A stretch of 6,010 nt of DNA, from the NCBI GenBank assembly GCA_026991065.1, contig JALXCG010000424.1, positions 1 through 6,010 of the forward strand. The letters run 5' to 3'. This document shows positions 1-6,010 of the stretch, one piece after another. The notes below the pieces were generated by a model. That model saw only the letters and a program-made list of their open reading frames with translations. It had not been told where the DNA came from and searched no databases. The first letter of the stretch is position 1; each line of letters opens with the position of its first letter. A program made the translations under genes and the position numbers. This DNA is from JALXCG01 sp026991065 [NCBI: Gemmatimonadota bacterium]. Lineage in GTDB: Bacteria; GCA-2686955.

Positions 1-1
1 G

Positions 2-2026
2 ACGCGCCGGGATGGCTGGGAGTTTGATACCGCCCGGGGCCGGGAGTGTTTGCAGGCGCATTTCGGGACGTCGACGCTGGCGGGTTTCGGGATCGAGGAT
101 CTGCCGCGGGCGATCGCCGCCGGCGGTGCGGCATTGGCCTATCTGCAGGAGACGCGGCGCAGTTCGCTGCCGCATGTGACCGAGGTGCGGCGGGTGCATT
201 GGGGCGACACGATGTTGCTCGATGCGCAGACCCGGCGCAATCTGGAGTTGACCGCGCGCGGCGAGGAGGGGCAGCGCGACGGGACGCTGCTCGGAGTGCT
301 CGATGCGACGGTGACCGCACCGGGGGCGAGGCTGCTGCGGGCCTGGTTGGTGGCGCCGCTGGTGGTGCCGGAGGCGATTCACGAGCGCCAGTTGGCGGTG
401 CAGGCGTTTGTCGAGGCCGGGAGCGGGGAGATGGCCGAACTGCTCCGCGAGACCGCGGATCTGGAGCGGATCGCCGCCCGGATCGCGGTTGGACGAAGCT
501 CTCCAAGGGACTTGGGCGCGCTGCGGGCAACCCTGGAGCGGCTGCCGGAGCTGCGCCGGCTGGTGGCGCGCTGTGATGCGCCGTTGCTGGAGCGGGCGAT
601 GGCGGCAGTGCCCGATCTGGAACCGCTGGCGGAGCTGCTGCGGCGGGCGATTGCTCCGGAGCCACCGGCGCGGGCGGGGGACCCGGGGGTGATCGCCGAT
701 GGCTACAGTGTTGCGCTCGATGAGCAGCGCAGGCTGGCCCGCGATGGGAAGGGGTGGCTGCGGGAGTTGCAGGAGCGGGAGCGCCAGGCGACCGGGATCA
801 GCAGCCTGAAGGTGAAGTTCAATCGCGTTTTCGGCTATTTCATCGAGGTGACCAAGGTCAACCTGGGGGCGGTGCCGGAGCACTATCAGCGCAAGCAGAC
901 GATGGCGACGGCGGAACGCTTCATCACGCCGGAGCTGAAAGAGCTGGAGGAGAAGCTGCTGCACGCGGAGGAGCGGGCGGCGACGCTTGAGGCGCAACTT
1001 TGGGCGGAGACGGTGGAGGCGTGCAAAGGCTGGTTGCGGGGGCTGCAGTTGCTGGCCGCGGCAATCGCGGTGACCGATGTTGTGGCGGCATTGGCGCGGA
1101 TCGCCTGCGAACGTGGCTATGTCCGGCCGCTGGTGGACAGGCAGGATCGGATCGAGATCGAGGAGGGGCGTCACCCGGTGCTCGATGCCGCCGAGATGGC
1201 CGAGGTCTTTGTTCCCAATGACACGGTTTTCGATGAGCAGCAGCGTTTGTTGCTGATCACCGGTCCCAACATGGCCGGGAAGTCCACCTATCTGCGGCAG
1301 GTAGGGCTGATTGTGCTGTTGGCGCAGGTGGGATCGTTTGTTCCGGCGCGGGCGGCGCGAATCGGCGTGGTCGATCGCATCTTCACCCGGGTCGGCACCT
1401 CCGACGATCTGTTGCGGGGGCGCTCGACTTTTCTGGTGGAGATGGTCGAAACGGCGGCGATTCTTCACAATGCGGGTCCGCGCTCGCTGGTGCTTCTGGA
1501 TGAGATCGGTCGCGGCACCTCCACCTACGACGGTTTGGCGTTGGCCTGGGCGATTACTGAGCATCTGCACGGGCGCAAGGATGGCTGTCCGCGAACTCTT
1601 TTCGCCACTCACTATCACGAATTGACCGATCTCGCCGCGGACCTCGAGCACGCGGCCAACTACACGACGGTGGTGCGCGAGCGGGGCGAAGAGGTGGTGT
1701 TTCTGCGCCGCATCGAGCGCGGCGTGGCCGATCGCTCCTACGGTATTCATGTGGCGCGCATGGCGGGCATCCCCCGGGCGGTTCTGCGCCGCGCGCGGCA
1801 GGTTTTGGCGCGGCTGGAAGCGGAGTCTCTGCGCCTGCGGCGCGGTGGCGATCCCAATCAGCTCGATCTTTTCGCGGCGGCCGTCGAAGCGGCGCCGGAA
1901 CCGGCCGCGGAGCACCCGCTGGTCGAAGAGGTGCGGGCGATCGACCCGGATGAGTTGTCGCCGCGCGAGGCACTCACTCTGATCTATGAGTTGCGGGCAA
2001 TGGTCGATCCGCCAGGTGATTCTTGA
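2..2026 (+). CDS. mutS: DNA mismatch repair protein MutS, 5'-truncated by window edge
   Basis: MutS finds base mismatches and small loops after replication and, through ATP-driven clamp formation, recruits MutL. The frame is open from base 2, giving 674 residues. Roughly 200 N-terminal residues are off the left edge, including the mismatch-reading domain with its Phe-X-Glu motif. The TTG at 50 is an internal leucine and not the start: the codons before it (DGWEFDTARGRECLQ) already match the MutS connector/core junction. Numbering from base 2, the clamp domain carries FNRVFGYFIEV from residue 273. The ATPase has Walker A GPNMAGKST at 421-429, GRSTFLVEM, Walker B/signature DEIGRGTSTYDG from 500 and FATHYHEL from 534. 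A beta-clamp-binding pentapeptide, QLDLF, sits at 620-624, followed by a C-terminal DPDELSPREAL helix typical of the MutS dimer/tetramer tail. No frameshift or missing catalytic residue is seen. The identification is secure. Confidence 0.98.
   Translation, partial: TRRDGWEFDTARGRECLQAHFGTSTLAGFGIEDLPRAIAAGGAALAYLQETRRSSLPHVTEVRRVHWGDTMLLDAQTRRNLELTARGEEGQRDGTLLGVLDATVTAPGARLLRAWLVAPLVVPEAIHERQLAVQAFVEAGSGEMAELLRETADLERIAARIAVGRSSPRDLGALRATLERLPELRRLVARCDAPLLERAMAAVPDLEPLAELLRRAIAPEPPARAGDPGVIADGYSVALDEQRRLARDGKGWLRELQERERQATGISSLKVKFNRVFGYFIEVTKVNLGAVPEHYQRKQTMATAERFITPELKELEEKLLHAEERAATLEAQLWAETVEACKGWLRGLQLLAAAIAVTDVVAALARIACERGYVRPLVDRQDRIEIEEGRHPVLDAAEMAEVFVPNDTVFDEQQRLLLITGPNMAGKSTYLRQVGLIVLLAQVGSFVPARAARIGVVDRIFTRVGTSDDLLRGRSTFLVEMVETAAILHNAGPRSLVLLDEIGRGTSTYDGLALAWAITEHLHGRKDGCPRTLFATHYHELTDLAADLEHAANYTTVVRERGEEVVFLRRIERGVADRSYGIHVARMAGIPRAVLRRARQVLARLEAESLRLRRGGDPNQLDLFAAAVEAAPEPAAEHPLVEEVRAIDPDELSPREALTLIYELRAMVDPPGDS
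1859..1873 (+). other. Beta-clamp-binding motif QLDLF in MutS C-terminal region
   Basis: These five codons encode QLDLF, matching the QL(S/D)LF consensus with which many bacterial replication and repair proteins bind the DnaN sliding clamp. It lies in the low-complexity linker between the ATPase domain and the terminal oligomerisation helices, where MutS proteins usually carry such a motif. Binding itself is inferred from the motif. Confidence 0.75.
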
Positions 2027-2048
2027 AGGTCGCCGTCGCCCGCAGAGA

Positions 2049-2062
2049 CAATTCCCGAATTG
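2049..2062. promoter_or_regulatory. Palindrome CAATTC-CC-GAATTG upstream of the TPR gene
   Basis: A perfect inverted repeat with 6-base arms and a 2-base spacer lies in the 61-base gap between mutS and the TPR gene, 25 bases before the GTG start. It is AT-rich in very GC-rich surroundings, so it could be an operator half-site pair or part of a promoter. I could not find a credible -35/-10 pair around it, and a palindrome this short can occur by chance. Its existence is certain; its function is not. Confidence 0.25.
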
Positions 2063-2075
2063 CGTTCAAGATGAT

Positions 2076-2079
2076 AGGG
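2076..2079 (+). promoter_or_regulatory. Probable Shine-Dalgarno AGGG for the TPR gene
   Basis: AGGG lies 8 bases before the GTG at 2088. No comparable purine block precedes ATG 1986 or ATG 2127, so this site decides the start. It is a short match and therefore moderate evidence. Confidence 0.45.
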
Positions 2080-2087
2080 TGTGCAGT

Positions 2088-2819
2088 GTGAATGAGATCA
2101 AGCAGCGGTTCAAAAAAATCTGCGCGATGATCCGCCGCGCTTTTGCTCCCAAAACCGACACGGCCCCTCTGCCTGCCCGGACCCTCACGCCAGAGGAGCA
2201 GGAGCGGGTGGACGCGTACTTTGAAGAGGCCAAGAGCCTGAGTCGCAGCGGTGCGATTGGTGAGGCGATTGAGCTTTATCACGAGTTGCTGCTGCTCGAT
2301 CCACGCCACCTGCGGGCACGCAACAATCTGGGATGTTTGTTGGCCGCCAATGGCGACCATCAACTGGCACTGTGCGAATATCGGCAGGCGCTCGAGCTGA
2401 GCCCGGACAATTGGGAGTTGCTGCACAATCTGGGGGCGACGCTGGGGTCTCTCGGACGTTTCGACCAGGCGCTGGTTGAGCTGCGGCGTGCCCATGAACT
2501 CAATCCAAACGAGCCGGAGATTGTCTACAATCTGGGCATGGCCAAGTTTCAGAAGGGGCTGTATCGGGAGTCGGTCGACTATTTCCGGCAGGCGCTCGAT
2601 ATGGAAGATTCCAACCCGATGATCTATCTCCACCTGGGGCAGGCCTACAATCACCTGGGAGAGACGGAGCGGGCGGTGGATGCTTTTGAGCGCACCATCA
2701 AGGCGTGCCCCTCGCACCCGCGTGCTTACACTTTTCTCGGAATGCTCTATCGCAGCCAGGGCAAAGTTGCGGAGTCGAAGCGGATGTTCGAGCAGGCCCG
2801 GGAATTGAGTGACGGTTAG
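2088..2819 (+). CDS. TPR-repeat protein of six contiguous 34-residue repeats, function unknown
   Basis: A 243-residue protein with no signal peptide or membrane segment, so probably cytoplasmic. After a basic, low-complexity 40-residue leader, six tetratricopeptide repeats run in perfect 34-residue register to the last residue: 41-74, 75-108, 109-142, 143-176, 177-210 and 211-243. The canonical W/Y..LG and A..(Y/F) positions are present, for example NNLGCLLAANGDHQLAL and YNLGMAKFQKGLYRES. Such arrays form a right-handed superhelix that binds peptides or partner proteins; the partner cannot be told from sequence, and no enzymatic domain is attached. I chose GTG 2088 because AGGG (2076-2079) sits 8 bases upstream. 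GTG 2079 and ATG 2127 are in-frame alternatives without a good ribosome site. An ATG at 1986 would overlap mutS and add unlikely Arg-rich residues. Spacing from mutS (61 bases, no terminator seen) allows read-through transcription. Confidence 0.88.
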   Translation: MNEIKQRFKKICAMIRRAFAPKTDTAPLPARTLTPEEQERVDAYFEEAKSLSRSGAIGEAIELYHELLLLDPRHLRARNNLGCLLAANGDHQLALCEYRQALELSPDNWELLHNLGATLGSLGRFDQALVELRRAHELNPNEPEIVYNLGMAKFQKGLYRESVDYFRQALDMEDSNPMIYLHLGQAYNHLGETERAVDAFERTIKACPSHPRAYTFLGMLYRSQGKVAESKRMFEQARELSDG

Positions 2820-2825
2820 GCCGTC

Positions 2826-2840
2826 GGCGCGGCGCGGCGC
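2826..2840. repeat. Three perfect tandem copies of GGCGC between convergent genes
   Basis: GGCGC is repeated exactly three times in the 26-base gap between the TPR stop (2817-2819) and the HD-protein stop (2846-2848). Just before it, GACGG (2811-2815) and CCGTC (2821-2825) form a 5-bp inverted repeat enclosing the TPR stop codon. Neither structure is followed by a T-run on either strand, so I do not call a terminator. The stretch may simply be slippage in GC-rich spacer DNA. Confidence 0.5.
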
Positions 2841-2845
2841 GGGGG

Positions 2846-4195
2846 TCAGCCGGTGATTCGTTCGCAGAAGGCGATTGCCGCGGCCGCGACCCTGTCCAAC
2901 TCTTCCGCTTCGCAGTAGACGCTGAAGAGTGATCGCGTGGGTTTGGCGCGGGCGACATACTCGGCAAAGGCGGGATCAAGTGTCGCCAGGGGTACCACCT
3001 CGCCACTTTTGAGGAGGAAGCGGATACCCAACTCCTGAAACCGTTCCTCGGAGACCCGCACCACCTCTTCCGGCAGGTCGACGAAAAGATAGCCGGGTTT
3101 GATGCCGGTTGCGTCGATCAGAGCCGCTTCAACCTGACCACGAATCTCCGCCGCGTCGTTGCCCAGCGCGGCGAGAGCTTGCAGCCAGTTCTTTTCGCGG
3201 GGGTTGCTGGCGTCTCCCGCCTCGATATGGAATGCGCGCTTGAAGAGTCGTTGGCGGTATTTGATGCGCAGTGCCATTTCGCGCACGTAGTCATCGGCGG
3301 AGTCGCGCGCAAGGCAGGAGAGCAGTTCGTCGTCGGTCATCAGATAGAAGTTCGGGAATTCACCGCGATCGATCACCGCGCGCTCGGCTGCGCGCAGGAG
3401 CATCTGGTCGGCGATCCGGGTCTTCTTGTGAAGGTAGACCGATGAGTACATCTCCATGCGGGCATTGAGAAAATCACGCACCGCTTCGAGCCCCTTGGCG
3501 AGGAAGACAATCTCGTCGCCGACGATGGTCATGGTGGTGATCAGGCGGAAGAGTTCGATGTTGCCGAAGGTGACCCCGGTGTAGTGAAAATCGCGGCAAA
3601 GATAGTCCAGTTGGTCGGCATCGACTTCGCCAAAGACCATCTGCTGCAGATAGCGCGGCGCCGCGAGTTCCTTGGTGATCAGCGCAGCCACCCGTGCGGG
3701 ATCGACGCCATGCCGGCGCAGAATCTCCGGGATCCGGCCAGCTCCCGGGAGGTCGAAACGGAGTTCGCCCAGCAGTGCGCGCTTCACCAGGTCCATGTGG
3801 TCTTCGCCGAATTTGCGCAGGTAGAGCGGCTCCAGCGTGTGGGACCAGGGGGTGTGGCCGATGTCGTGCAGAAGTCCGGCGGCTTCCACGGTGCGGATCT
3901 GCTCCTCGCGAGTCGCGGTGTCGATCGAGAGGTTGGGATTGTTGCGGATCAGAACTTCGCCGAGGATGTGGGCGATGTGGGAGACTCCGAGGGAGTGGCT
4001 GAGGCGGGAGCAGTGGGCGCCGGGATAGACGTGGAAGGTCATTCCCAACTGGCGAATCAGGCTCAGGCGCTGCACTTCGACGGTCTGGATGAGCGCCTCC
4101 TGGATCGGAGAGAGGCGGATCTGTCCATGGACCGGGTCCTTGATGATCATGGCGCCGGCACTGTTGGGGGTGGGCGTGATGGCGATGGTGTGCAT
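2846..4195 (-). CDS. HD-domain dNTP triphosphohydrolase-like protein (SAMHD1/COG1078 type)
   Basis: A 449-residue cytoplasmic HD-superfamily phosphohydrolase. Relatives (human SAMHD1, Enterococcus EF1143) cleave dNTPs to deoxynucleoside plus triphosphate. It opens with the family motif IIKDPVHGQI (17-26) and QRLSLIRQLG (42-51). Metal ligands are all present: H67 in SRLSHSLGV, H110-D111 in LLHDIGH, and D193 in DADQLDYLCRD. Residues matching other SAMHD1 active-site positions are R64, H114, H119, H133, Y197, D201 and R245. The lysine that contacts substrate phosphate in SAMHD1 (K312) aligns with Q194. The C-terminal third resembles the extra domain of bacterial COG1078 proteins. The start at 4195 is supported by GAGAG (4204-4208), 8 bases upstream and overlapping the stop of the preceding gene; M16, just before the conserved motif, is the alternative. 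It lies 11 bases after the outer-membrane-protein gene, so it is probably co-transcribed. Family is sure; substrate is inferred. Confidence 0.9.
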   Translation of the reverse strand: MHTIAITPTPNSAGAMIIKDPVHGQIRLSPIQEALIQTVEVQRLSLIRQLGMTFHVYPGAHCSRLSHSLGVSHIAHILGEVLIRNNPNLSIDTATREEQIRTVEAAGLLHDIGHTPWSHTLEPLYLRKFGEDHMDLVKRALLGELRFDLPGAGRIPEILRRHGVDPARVAALITKELAAPRYLQQMVFGEVDADQLDYLCRDFHYTGVTFGNIELFRLITTMTIVGDEIVFLAKGLEAVRDFLNARMEMYSSVYLHKKTRIADQMLLRAAERAVIDRGEFPNFYLMTDDELLSCLARDSADDYVREMALRIKYRQRLFKRAFHIEAGDASNPREKNWLQALAALGNDAAEIRGQVEAALIDATGIKPGYLFVDLPEEVVRVSEERFQELGIRFLLKSGEVVPLATLDPAFAEYVARAKPTRSLFSVYCEAEELDRVAAAAIAFCERITG

Positions 4196-4206
4196 GGAGG
4201 AGACTC

Positions 4207-5538
4207 TCAGAAGCGGTAGGCCAGACCCGCGGCGATGCGGGTGCGGGTTGATTGGCGACGATAGGATGCACTCGCCTGATGCCCCTCGTAGGTTTCCACT
4301 GCGGCGGCCAGATCAAGGGCGAATGCCGCGTCCACGATCCAGCCGAGACCGCCGGAGAAGCGGTCGCGGCCGCTGTCCGCGGACTCGTTCTTGTAGGTCG
4401 GGGCAACGTGACGATAGCCGCTTCGCAGGCGGATGGTGGTGCCGGGAACGATCATTTCGAGGCCGGCGCCCCCTTCCCATGCCATCCGATAGGGTGCGTC
4501 CACGCTTGCCGTGGGCCACACCGGTGCCAGGGTTCCGCTGCTGTCGCGCACCGCATACTCGAGTCGCGGCAGATCGCTCCAGCGGCCATCGGCGCTGAGC
4601 AGCAGCAGCGGATGGACCCGCCAAGCCAGGCCGAGGCCGAAAGACCAGGGCAGTCGCAGAGTTTCGTCGATATCGAAGAGGCTTGGTGTGCGGGCGACGA
4701 CTTCTCCGCTTCTGGAGCCGTCGATCAGCGTGGAGTGGTAACTGCCTTGGCGCTCCAGGTCGAAGGGAGCGTCGAGCACCAGCCCGAAGCGCAGGCGCGC
4801 CGCTGCCCGCACCATGAGACCGGTGCGCACGCCGATGCCACTGTGGTCGACGGAGTAGTCATCGTCGATGGCGATCTCCGCCGGGCCGCGAGGAGAAGAG
4901 TCGCCAGCGAAACCATACTCAAAGCGGCGTTCGAACTTCTCTGTGCCGCCCCAGAAGTCAACCGCGACACCCGCTGTTACCCGTGGCGAGAGGTCGACGG
5001 CGCCGGCGATGGTGAAGGCCGATGGTCCCCCCCGCCAGCGCAGATTCTCCTCTTGCCGCCGCTCGTCACCCTCGACCGGGCCGTAGCCGTTGTAGTGCAC
5101 GAGTTGGAACGCGGAGCGCTCGCGGTGATAGCCGAAAGCAAAGGCCAGTCCGCCACGGGAGACCGGCATTGGCAAAACAAACCAGAGTTCGCTCAAGTTC
5201 AGCGCAAAATCCTGGTCGCTCAGGCTCCGGCCGTAGAGAGAAGCGCTCTGGTCGATGGTGTTGCCCGCCAGGGCCGCGGTCAGTTCGAAGCGCCGAATGG
5301 CGGTGAGCCCGGCCGGATTGGTTGTCGCGGTGGAACCCTCCGCGCCGAGGGCGATTCCTTCGATGCCCAGCGCCAGTGCGCGTGGCGCGGGGGCGGTTCG
5401 CTGCAGCAGGTGGGCCTCTCCGGTGTCGACATCGTTCAGGTTCTGACTGGCCGCGGGTCGCGTGGAGAAGAGGGCCATCAGGAGAAGGGCGAGCACCGGC
5501 GTAGCCGCTCGGTAGTAGAGCGGGGATTCACTGGTCAT
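4207..5538 (-). CDS. FadL/OmpP1/TodX-like outer-membrane beta-barrel protein
   Basis: A 443-residue exported protein, close to E. coli FadL in length. A signal peptide spans residues 1 to about 31: Arg10, a hydrophobic run from Ala11 to Phe24, then a PAAS cleavage region. Next come a Gly/Ala-rich segment and NPAGL at 74-78, matching the NPA motif near the FadL N-terminal hatch. The rest alternates polar and hydrophobic residues as in beta-strands, with FadL-like landmarks (PWSFGLGLAWRV, a PYRMAWEGGAGLE strand, RDRFSGGLGW). It ends in GLAYRF, whose terminal Phe is the usual barrel-insertion signal. FadL relatives carry long-chain fatty acids or other hydrophobic compounds across the outer membrane; the substrate here is unknown. 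ATG 5538 is chosen because the signal peptide starts there. The open frame continues upstream to 5994, but that stretch is the out-of-frame shadow of the lipoprotein gene. Confidence 0.82.
   Translation of the reverse strand: MTSESPLYYRAATPVLALLLMALFSTRPAASQNLNDVDTGEAHLLQRTAPAPRALALGIEGIALGAEGSTATTNPAGLTAIRRFELTAALAGNTIDQSASLYGRSLSDQDFALNLSELWFVLPMPVSRGGLAFAFGYHRERSAFQLVHYNGYGPVEGDERRQEENLRWRGGPSAFTIAGAVDLSPRVTAGVAVDFWGGTEKFERRFEYGFAGDSSPRGPAEIAIDDDYSVDHSGIGVRTGLMVRAAARLRFGLVLDAPFDLERQGSYHSTLIDGSRSGEVVARTPSLFDIDETLRLPWSFGLGLAWRVHPLLLLSADGRWSDLPRLEYAVRDSSGTLAPVWPTASVDAPYRMAWEGGAGLEMIVPGTTIRLRSGYRHVAPTYKNESADSGRDRFSGGLGWIVDAAFALDLAAAVETYEGHQASASYRRQSTRTRIAAGLAYRF
5528..5538 (-). promoter_or_regulatory. 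Stop/start overlap ATGACCAGTGA coupling lipoprotein and barrel genes
   Basis: On the minus strand the barrel ATG (5538-5536) lies 8 bases before the lipoprotein TGA (5530-5528), so the two genes share 11 bases in different frames. The candidate ribosome site, GGGAG with a nearer AGG (5545-5553), lies within the lipoprotein coding sequence. This arrangement usually means a shared transcript and translational coupling, which is inferred here. Confidence 0.7.
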
Positions 5539-6010
5539 CGGCAGCCTGCTCCCGGCGCGGGTTCGCGGGGCGTGGGGAAGAGGGAGCGTCGTCCAGCGTG
5601 CCTCGGGTTGCGCGACGCCGCTTTTCCGGGCGTTTCCGGCGTTGCTGCTGTGCCCTGGAGGCCGCACTGTTGGGATCGCGAGAGCGAGATTGGCGGGCGC
5701 CTGGGGGTAGCGGCGGCGAATCTCCCAGCGAGCCGATGGTGGGGTAATCCGCGTGGGGATCTTTCTCGGCTGGTGGGGTGTACCACCATGGATCGGAGTA
5801 GTAGTAGCGATAGTACGGATCATAGAGATAGGCGCCGCTGTAGAAGCCGTATCCATACCAGGGCAATCCGCGGCACCATGGGGCGACCAGGCGGTGCTCC
5901 ACTTCGATGCGTTGCACCGGTGGCGCGGAGTCCGCGTCCTGGTCCACGGCCGCCAGAGTCGTATAACAGGCGGGAAGGCTCGGCAGGAGGGCAACGAGCC
6001 AGAGTAGATT
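5528..6010 (-). CDS. Tyr/Trp-rich lipoprotein, N-terminus beyond window edge
   Basis: The frame stays open to the right edge, giving 160 residues with the start outside. The first residues in view, LLWLVALLPSLPAC, are a lipoprotein signal peptide with lipobox LPAC. Cys15 (5966-5968) would be lipidated, and Tyr at +2 does not favour inner-membrane retention. The GTG at 5947 is therefore internal. The mature protein has three parts. A short acidic/neutral stretch is followed by an aromatic block at residues 51-80 (nt 5771-5860), in which 15 of 30 residues are Tyr, Trp or Phe. An Arg/Lys/Gln-rich tail at about 106-137 includes QQQRRKRPEKRRR. A second cysteine is at 46. I recognise no family. Similar Tyr-rich short exported proteins are common near envelope genes, but their roles are mostly unknown. 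Overlap with the FadL-like gene suggests a partner in the outer membrane; that is inference. A coding frame is supported by the signal peptide, though the low-complexity tail is poor evidence by itself. Confidence 0.72.
   Translation of the reverse strand, partial: NLLWLVALLPSLPACYTTLAAVDQDADSAPPVQRIEVEHRLVAPWCRGLPWYGYGFYSGAYLYDPYYRYYYSDPWWYTPPAEKDPHADYPTIGSLGDSPPLPPGARQSRSRDPNSAASRAQQQRRKRPEKRRRATRGTLDDAPSSPRPANPRREQAADDQ

Noticed and set aside
50-52. TTG at 50 as the start of MutS
   Set aside because: MutS-like sequence continues upstream in frame to the window edge, and starting here would drop the whole mismatch-reading domain.
1554-1973. 139-codon minus-strand open frame opposite the mutS 3' end
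   Set aside because: Arg/Pro/Ala-rich antisense shadow of a confidently identified gene.
1974-2717. 247-codon open frame on the minus strand opposite the TPR gene
   Set aside because: It is the antisense shadow of the TPR repeats: its Leu/Gln/Val-rich periodic sequence mirrors the 34-residue repeat on the other strand. It also overlaps the mutS end and has no recognisable domain.
2811-2845. Intrinsic bidirectional terminator between the convergent genes
   Set aside because: A short GC inverted repeat exists, but there is no T-run on either side, so the sequence does not support a terminator call.
3584-4219. 211-codon plus-strand open frame opposite the HD-domain gene
   Set aside because: The minus strand here encodes an HD protein with a full set of active-site residues. 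The plus-strand product has no domain, and the frame is kept open by GC-rich codon bias.
3474-4406. 310-codon minus-strand open frame in another phase across the HD gene and the end of the barrel gene
   Set aside because: Its product is Arg/Pro/Ser/His-rich low complexity, as expected from an off-frame reading, and it overlaps two well-supported genes.
5945-5947. GTG at 5947 as the start of the Tyr-rich protein
   Set aside because: The same frame continues upstream to the window edge and encodes a hydrophobic signal segment with lipobox LPAC, so the true start is outside the window.
5539-5994. N-terminal extension of the barrel protein to an upstream start near 5994
   Set aside because: The signal peptide begins at the ATG at 5538. 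The extra 152 residues are Pro/Arg/Thr-rich and are the out-of-phase reading of the lipoprotein gene.

Overview
The window is GC-rich, densely coding DNA from a Gram-negative bacterium. The Gram-negative call rests on a signal-peptide-bearing outer-membrane beta-barrel ending in an aromatic residue and on a lipobox lipoprotein beside it. The composition, a MutS with a QLDLF clamp motif and the FadL-like/SAMHD1-like neighbourhood would fit a high-GC deltaproteobacterium (Desulfuromonadales-like). That placement is an impression and not something the sequence proves.

Layout: two plus-strand genes face three minus-strand genes. On the plus strand is the 3' three-quarters of mutS (its N-terminal mismatch-reading domain lies off the left edge). 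After a 61-base gap that contains a short palindrome comes a protein made almost entirely of six contiguous 34-residue TPRs. It converges, across only 26 bases of very GC-rich DNA, on a minus-strand cluster. In order of transcription (right to left) the cluster is a Tyr/Trp-rich lipoprotein whose start is off the right edge, a FadL/OmpP1-type outer-membrane protein whose ATG overlaps the lipoprotein stop by 11 bases, and, 11 bases further on, an HD-domain dNTP triphosphohydrolase-like protein of the SAMHD1/COG1078 type. There is no gene-free stretch longer than about 60 bases, and I found no RNA gene, CRISPR array, insertion sequence or attachment site.

How the genes may work together: the lipoprotein and the beta-barrel are probably made together and both go to the outer membrane. 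The HD enzyme is cytoplasmic and appears to share their transcript for reasons the sequence does not explain. MutS (replication-error correction) and the dNTPase-like protein (nucleotide-pool control) both influence mutation rate but lie in opposing transcription units, so a functional link is only a speculation. I see no convincing undescribed multi-gene system here. The most unusual item is the aromatic- and arginine-rich lipoprotein and its coupling to the barrel gene.
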